Shown here piece by piece: positions 56,771 through 64,000 of a stretch of 64,000 nucleotides of DNA. A program made the translations under genes and the position numbers. The DNA comes from Apteryx mantelli. Its lineage: Eukaryota; Chordata; Aves; Apterygiformes; Apterygidae. Below the pieces are notes generated by a model. The model worked only from the letters and a program-made list of their open reading frames with translations. It did not search any database and was not told the origin of the DNA. Position 1 is the stretch's first letter; every line of letters begins with the position of its first letter. Location: NCBI RefSeq assembly GCF_036417845.1, contig NC_089981.1, forward strand, positions 5,783,501 to 5,847,500, given 5' to 3'.

Positions 56771-59025
56771 TTTCCTTGGTCCACTCACTCTTAAACTGTA
56801 TATGAGGCAGAGAAGAAGAGTCAGAAAAGTTTCTTGCATTTCTGAACTTTGCATTTTCCTGTATAATCCCACAAGGCTTTCAGGGTGCTGCAGTCTGGTT
56901 GCATCTCTGCATGCTGCTCTTAGTAGGGCTATATTTTCTACAGCAGACAATCTCCTTCCAAAAAAACCCCAATCTTCTAGATCAGGTATTCAAAGAGACA
57001 GATATCCATGCTAAACCCAACAGAAGCAGCAATGACCAAACCTACCTCAAGCACAAAGAAGCTAATCCCTACAGCTTCTAAAGGCCTTGGCCTCTGCTCC
57101 CAGCAGAGATTTTTTTTTTTTTTTTTTTAAACCCATTACATCAGGATTTCCTTGACAGTGCTGTCCATTCCCACTCTCAGACAACTGTTTGATATGCAGT
57201 TCAAAGTCACCTGCATATCATTTTGATTAGAAAGAGGCTGTTAGAAACAGCTGACATTTGCTCAAGCTTTTATCTGCTGTGAAATAGTTTGTGGCCAAAA
57301 CAATGGAACGCACATATCATTTTAAAATATTATTAAACCTAGTTCCAGACCTTTCACAACAGCTCAGTCTTAGATGCTTTAAAGAAATTTCTTTTCAGAA
57401 TATTCTTTTCAGAAGAAAGAGTTTTAGGAAGTGTAGTGCCTTATGCTGGTCATCCATCTGGGTTAATATTCATTTTGAAAATCTTGATTAACGAGAAGAG
57501 ATATGTTTGTCCAGTCCCCAGCTGTCTGCTTCATTTCCCAACTCAGAAGCAAATGTTTGGAAATTCATGGTCATTAACTTGCCTGTAGCTTTCAGAAACA
57601 TCTGAAGTGTTTTTTGATGGTGTAGTTACAGAAAACTTTTCCATAGTATTCAGACAGTGCTAGTTTAGTCCACAATTCGTAAGAGATTCCTTCCATTTAT
57701 AGAGGTAGTAAACGTTGCTGGTGACTGCGCAGCCTGTTGGTACCAGAAGCAATGATCTGGTTGCCTCAGTTTGTTGGTGAATATTACATTGGTATAACCT
57801 TACTGAAAAGGGTAAGAAAGGGTCTTCCAGCTGTCCATGCAGACTATTGTTCGCCAAAACTATGAGAGTATAGCATGGCTCACATCCAAATGGGTCAGTT
57901 CTCTTCTCCCATTTACCACTTTAGAAGGGGTTAGCCATGGGCAAACTATTAATGAGCAGTCACCCGGCACTGTATCCTGTCATTGTCTTGGGGGTAGAGG
58001 GGGAAGGGGAAGAGATAGACGGACATGGATTTGGTGCATGCCAACGCTGTGATAGGCTCTGTATTATTTAAGTAGTGACAGTCATACCAAACCAGTTCTG
58101 GAGACAATACCCTGCTGGGTTTTATTTAACTGCAGATGTAGGAATTGCCTAGTTCGGACCCTGAAATTACACATCCGTGCGTGGCTCCAAGGCTCTTTTT
58201 CAGCTGAGAGAAAAGGTGCTATGATGGTGCAGTTCATCTGGCGTAGGAGAAATATTTACTTTGGGATGGGATGAATGCCAATTCTTGATTTCTGTTCACC
58301 TGCTGCACAGGGAACTGCACAGAAAGCCCTGGTACAGATGCCTCACCTGCACTGTTTCCCATCAATCCCATCCATAACAACTCTGCTGTGATGTCAACAT
58401 GAGAACAGAGGCAGCCCCCTTCCCTCCCCTTCCCCCCAAAAAAAAAAAGCTTCATGAAAAATTCATGGAGGCATTTACCAACTTCTTAAAGCTTGGCTTT
58501 GGAATTTAAATGGTTTGGGATAGGAACGGACAATCATGCTATTTTTAAAGTTGTTGAAATATACTTTAAAAAAAATCAGAAAATGCATTATGAACCCCTT
58601 GTCAACATGATGACCCACAGCTGAGGGTGAACAAAACTTAAATTACTTTCATACTTTCACTGATTTACTGTTAAGAATGCACATTCATTAGCACTGAGAG
58701 CTGAGTTCCAGCAGGAAACAGTCATTAGCTTAGCCTTTACAGAAAGGCAGCAACCACAATAAAAGGCCCCTGAGAAACACATCCTTGACACTTGGTTTCA
58801 GTACAGAGCAGTGTGCAAACAACAAAGTCCTCTCAATTATTCTGCACCAGGCACCACAGCTGGAATGCCATGGCACAGTGCTTTAACAAACCTGAGGTCT
58901 ATCTCCAGCCATGAGTGTTCATCATCGCAGCACAGAAGCATAGTTAAGATGCACCCAGATTTATCACCACAACACGCACGCACAGGAGTCTGCACAGCAC
59001 TCTGCCTCTTACCAGAGCAAGTCCA
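56771..59025. other. Intergenic, homopolymer runs only
   Basis: T run at about 57111-57128 and an A run near 58438-58448. No gene or repeat recognised. Confidence 0.5.
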
Positions 59026-59245
59026 GTGAAGGGCCATGAAATGATTAAGGCACTGGAGCATCTCTCTTACAAAGGGAGGCAGAGGACTGTTTAGCCCAGA
59101 GAAGAGAGGGCTCATGGTGGGGGATCTTATCGATGGTTTTAAATATCTGATGGGAAGGTGTGAAGAAGATGGAGCCAGACTCTTCTCAGTGGTGCCCAAT
59201 GACAGGAAAACAGGCAATGGGCACAAACTGAAGCTCAGGGAAGGG
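59026..59245 (+). mobile_element. CR1 3'-coding relic
   Basis: Plus-strand DNA corresponds to the CR1 C-terminal region seen antisense near 6080-6290: GGAGCATCTCTCTTACAAAG, then GAGAAGAGAGGGCTCATGG, GAAGATGGAGCCAGACTCTTC and GGCACAAACTGAAGC. Stops and frameshifts throughout. The 3' tail is not present. Confidence 0.85.
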
Positions 59246-62200
59246 ATGGTGTACCCAGAATGCATTTTGTTCTTTTGGCTTTATCTGGGGGGATACAAAA
59301 TGGAATATAATCCCGTATCTGATAAAAGACTACACTTCTTCCTATAAATTTTGCCCTGTAGACTTTCATAACAACGGTATTATCACTTTTAGGATCTACT
59401 CAGACATTTAATTTTTTCCCCTCTCCCAGTGCATAGAAGTCTAGGCAGACTTGGCATTGAAGGATCTTTCTGTATACCTTGCATTACTACATTAAACAGT
59501 ACCTCAGTACTTGCAGGAATGACTTACACACTGGTTCTATAGCGAGAGCTCACAAGAATATTCTAGCTGAATCTTATGCAGGAAATTCTTTACTGATAAC
59601 CATTCTAGCAATTCATTACTATGATCAGCTATGATTTTGTATAGGCCCTCCAGAAATGACAAGAGGTAAACCACTTGTGAAATCCATGCGCTACTTGAAG
59701 TGCATGTGTAGCCAGGCATAAGAATGAGCACAAATTACCAGCACTACTTCAGAGAACAATCAAAAAAAATCCCACTCTTGTTCCAGGAAGCATCCATGCA
59801 TTTATTTATTGCAATGCCACTTTCCCTCTGGATGCACAGCTTGGTGTATATGTTACTGTTCCAACACTACCAACCAATAACTTTTGCAGTGTTAACGTGG
59901 ATAATATTGTTGATCAATCACTCCTAAAGCCTCTTCTCTATGTTTGCAGTGTGTGCCTCTTACAAAATTAAGACTCCCATGTATATGTTAGAAGATATGC
60001 TGGTATTCTCCAAGGATTACCAAACACAGGTCTACCTTATGCAATGCTTGCATAGACCTTTGGCTGGAATAAATGCATGAGGTTGAGTTCTCTTTGTGGG
60101 TACTGCAGTAAGCCCCAGGACCATCAGAAATCACGTATCCCATGAAGTTTTGAAACAGAGAATGGAGCTAATCATTAGGTAATAAACCCAACAGATGCCA
60201 GAAATGGACACAGTGAACAGATACATTTCATGTATGCCTAGGAGTAGAACTAGGGCTGTGCCCTTCCGTCTTCCCAAACTGGCTTAATGTGCTCTCCACT
60301 AGCTGAAAACTTTCCGAGTTACCCATCTTTTGTTGGACAGCCACAAGAGGGCAATACTTCATACAAAATCTCTCTGTGATACACGGCTCCAAAATACAGT
60401 GCTGTACAGACAGCCAAGTGACGATGTGCTAATACTAGCCAAACGAACGGACCTCCTGCCTGTGAGATGCTCCCTTTCTGGAACTTCTAACCTGAGACCT
60501 TACATCTAGATCCCAGTGCTGATAATCCAATCTTGTTACAATGCAACGTCTGACATTCTGCTAAACCATACATTGCTAGCCATCAGCATGAAGTACGTGG
60601 TAAAGCTAACTATCTCACCAAAATGCACACGTCTAAAAGGTAGTGGTGTAGTTGTATGTGAAAGTATAAACAAGTTCAAGGAGAGCTTCACGTCATGTAT
60701 CTTAGAAACCTCTTTCAGGTTGGGATGCATTGCGCCTTCAAGGTGAGAGTCTCCCATGACTATGGAGAGAGCTTTGGGCTGCTGGCTCTCAGTGACACCT
60801 CTAGTTTTCAGATGTGTCATTGTAGGCATGTTCTTAGTTGTACCGGGTAATTAAAAGTAGAAACATAGGGCAGTGTCTGAGATATGTTCTTAGCCATATC
60901 CAATGAGGCCTTCCAATTAACCAGGTTGGTTGTGATGTGTTAGCCCAAGACTACAAAGGTCTAGGCTTGTGCATATGATGTTACTGATCCTCAAGATGCT
61001 TGTGAACTGTATGTGCCACTATTATGTACCAAATGCAAATGCCGACTTTAAGGCCTCAGGAAAATATCAGCAATTACCAAAAGCGTCCTCAGCTGTGTCT
61101 GTATTATGCTGTTCTTTTTATCAGCTTTGTCATACGGTTACCAAGGCCTAGTGAATTTTACCTAAGTAGAGAAATATTTCATAAGAATAGCATTACTAGC
61201 CTCTCTCTATTCTAGATACTGAAATATTCAGTCCATATGCAATAATTGCAGTACTTGTGAAGTATTACTCAGGAAAAAAAAAGGAGGCCTTTAGGCCAGT
61301 TGCAAGTAGATGTTACATATTGCTTGTAAAAAGGATATTCGTTCGCCCAGCAAAAAAAAAAAAAAAATCTCAGGAGTCTATTTGGAGAATACATGCATGC
61401 ACTAGTTGATGATATGCTGGGCCCAGATAATTGCAGGCCTGTTGGGGGAGCAATTTAAATCAAAAGTTTTGAATGCACACCTCTGAATTCAGTGAGTCCT
61501 TGGAAAAATAGTTCTTCCTTTGAGCCCTGCTTTCCAGGTCAACACCTCTCAGTGGCTTTTTTGGTTGCAGAAAACTCAGCCCTGGCCCTCTTGGCCCACC
61601 AGGAGAGTCTCTCTCCCTCTGTCACTTCAGAGGCCTCCCTCTGGCCAAGTCCTGCAGCACACTGCCCCCCCTGCAACTCTCAGCTGTCTCTAATCTGCAT
61701 TCAAACTGCAGATTCCCTACCAAACTCCTGCCCTGCCAAAGGCACTTGCTCTCCAGAAGGCTCTCAAAGGTCAGGATGTTTGGGGCAACTGAAATCTCCT
61801 GGAGTTTCATCTCGATCCACAGTGCAGCAACCAGGACAAGACAAATAAGCAGCCATTCCCCCTGGTGCACAGCCACACGCTTTTACATCTATACACTCAT
61901 TATTATCGCAATTTCCTGGCTGTTTTTTTTTTTTTCCTAGATTCTGAATCCTAGCTTTGGATCTCAAAGCAAATAGAAAGCTCGGAAGGAGAGGAAAAGT
62001 CTTTTTATGCATGCCATACTGCTGTTGAGATTTGTTTAGGCCTCTTCTTTGCACTGTGCATGCTACTGCATTGTGTAACCCTGCAGACTGGTGCTTCCAC
62101 CGAGGGTTGTCGGCCTTATACCGGAGGAGCCGTCACTATGGGGTTTATGTAGGCAGCAGAGGGGCAAGTGTTTGTCTGGAGAAGGGCTTTGTTCAGCCCT

Positions 62201-64000
62201 CTCATGCCACACCAGGACTATGTTCCTGGAGTAATGCCATCAAAGCAATCTGATTTTGACTAATAGTGGGATTAATGAGCTTTGTCAGGTCTTGAGCTGT
62301 CCAACTAAGGATGCTCGTTATGAGCCCAGGCCAATTACAAACTTAGCTGCTGCCTTCAGACATGGGGCTGAGAACGATCCTTTTTTCTTTCATGGCCATT
62401 TGTGTTTCAGACATAGAGACAAGATGCTCTGAGGTAGTTCTGTTGCAAGGGAATAATCCCTCCCTGCAGCTCACATTGCAGGTGGGCTCCATCCTCCCTG
62501 CTAGGCTCCCTCAGAATGTTCTTTGTTCTAAAATTAAATGAAAAATTGTGTTTCTAAGTAATGGCAGCAAAATTGCCAAGACCAAACAGAGCAGAATCCT
62601 GGAAAATTTCAGTGGGGCATAAATGGAGGTGGTCACTGAAGGAGTGGGGCAGGGAAGGAAGAACAGCCCCCTCCCCAAACTGGCAACTGTGTCCTTGTGT
62701 TTTTCTGTATCCTTAGCAGCGGGTAGTAAATTCCAGCTCTTCAAGGCTGTCCCTGCACAACTCTGTGGCCTCCTTTCGGGTTTGGCAACAAAATTCAACT
62801 GCCAAGAAGCCTGTCAGCCAACCCTTCAAGTCTGCCAGTGCAACTCTTATCCTAAACCCTACCCGACAAGCACGCCATAGTTCCATTAAGGATCCCAAAT
62901 CCTATTTTCCACTGCCATGTTCCCTACGAGATCAAAGATCAAGAATACCTCCAGCCCACCTCCGCCATATGTGTCAACTCACAGACCCAGGTGAGGGCTG
63001 CTACCTACAGACTTGGAAATAGAGAGTTCAGTCCCCTGTCCTGCAAAGACCTTTGGCATCCCAGATGGTTTTCACACAATGTCAGACCATGCAGACATAC
63101 CACTTGCCCCCACCTGTGATCATGAGCTCTAACCTTATTATAGTGCAATGCCTTTCAAACTGAAGAACTCAGCACTGAGGATAAGCTGGCTGCTGTTGCA
63201 AGGCCATGGCTGAAGAAGGTAGAGTCCAGGGGGTGGGGGAACCTGGATGTGTTGGTGGCCGCACAGGCTACAGCCAACACGGAGGGGGTCTGTGAAGTAA
63301 GTGCCAAGGTCTGGCTGAACTCCTGGAGCAAGGGACTCAGCTGAGGAAGACTCCAGGGGCTGTTTGGGGAAGGAATGGTCCCGCTGTGGTGGCCTGGTTA
63401 GGCTGTGCGTGAGGACGCTGACTCTGGATGGAGGGAAGGCAAAGGAAGTGAGGAGAGGACTAAAAGGAGACATGGCTCAGCCTAGCAGGAGGAGAAGAAA
63501 TGAGTAATTGGAGCAAGTGACAGAAGCGAGCAGGAGAAGCGCAGTTCAGGGCACTACCTAGATAAGCTCAAGCAGCTGGAAGTCCAGACTGGCACTCAAC
63601 CTAGCCTCCACAGGTAACGACACAGACTGTGAATGCTCGTAATGGCAGAACTGAGCTGAGGCCAGGGTTTACCTTGTTTCACGCAATGACAGACTGTGAG
63701 GCGATCAGCAATTGCAAAAAAGTCATTTGCGCATCCTCTGCAGACATGTCCCTCGTTTGTAGCTGGCTAACTCTGCTCCTAAATTCACTGCTTCCACCAT
63801 TCTGTTATTTCTCCCTGAAGTCCAGCTGAGCCCCTTCACTTTTGGGCCATAGCCACCTGCTGCTATTTCAGTCTGCCCTCACCCCCATGCATATCTGAAG
63901 ACCTCTTTCCCAAAAGCTGTTCCTGTGAGGTAATTACATACTCAGTTATTTCCAGTTGATAAACTTCATGCGCTTAGAGGTGCATGAGATGGACACGCAT
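59246..64000. other. Intergenic, no gene seen
   Basis: Mostly AT-rich up to 61.9 kb (A run at 61352-61367, T run at about 61923-61935), somewhat more GC afterwards. Open frames of at most 118 codons lack motifs. A faint CR1-like word order near 60700-60790 (CTCCCATGACTA..., antisense endonuclease region) is too weak to list. Confidence 0.45.

Noticed and set aside
60640-60800. Possible ancient CR1 endonuclease region, antisense
   Set aside because: Only one short word (CTCCCATGACTA) fits; too weak to annotate.

Overview
This window looks like bird nuclear DNA. The evidence is CR1 LINE copies with avian-type 3' ends, solo retroviral LTRs, single-exon olfactory receptor (OR) genes, and a TRIM gene with the usual vertebrate exon sizes. 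I cannot name the order or species from sequence alone. There is no sign of a prokaryotic or plasmid system: no operons, ribosome binding sites or CRISPR.

Layout. 1-4261 is one copy of a segmental duplication whose other copy is 19813-24495, same orientation. Each copy has lost a different block, and both end in a degenerate ~50 bp minisatellite. A 2.5 kb CR1 (minus strand) lies at 5849-8346, next to an older CR1 tail. Two broken ORs follow (10320-11240 plus; 13579-13893 minus), then an intact OR4-like gene (18214-19149, minus). A Mas-related GPCR relic sits at 28806-29480, and an LTR-like block plus a short OR relic at 30760-32021. Two intact, clearly paralogous ORs follow on the plus strand (35721-36659 and 43167-44150). 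Ancient CR1 pieces lie near 40.0-40.5 kb and 48.0-48.2 kb. From 48767 to 53295 is a TRIM-type gene with exons of 414, 96, 23 and 116 bp and a SPRY exon. It lacks the long coiled-coil exon, two RING zinc ligands and the end of SPRY. From 53.9 to 55.0 kb a 3'-truncated CR1 abuts an antisense OR C-terminal relic. At 55501-56765 one solo LTR sits inside another, each with target-site duplications. A small CR1 relic lies at 59.03-59.25 kb. The remainder is AT-rich intergenic DNA with simple repeats.

How it fits together. The window is a multigene-family neighbourhood in birth-and-death turnover: three ORs with intact frames, four OR relics, one GPCR relic of another chemosensory or nociceptive family, and a decaying TRIM gene, reshaped by duplication and retroelements. 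All three intact ORs have a good splice acceptor 25-45 bases upstream of the ATG, the usual arrangement of a spliced 5' UTR and an intronless coding exon. I found no clearly new biological system. The items most worth checking are the TRIM gene, the nested LTRs and the reciprocal decay of the duplication.
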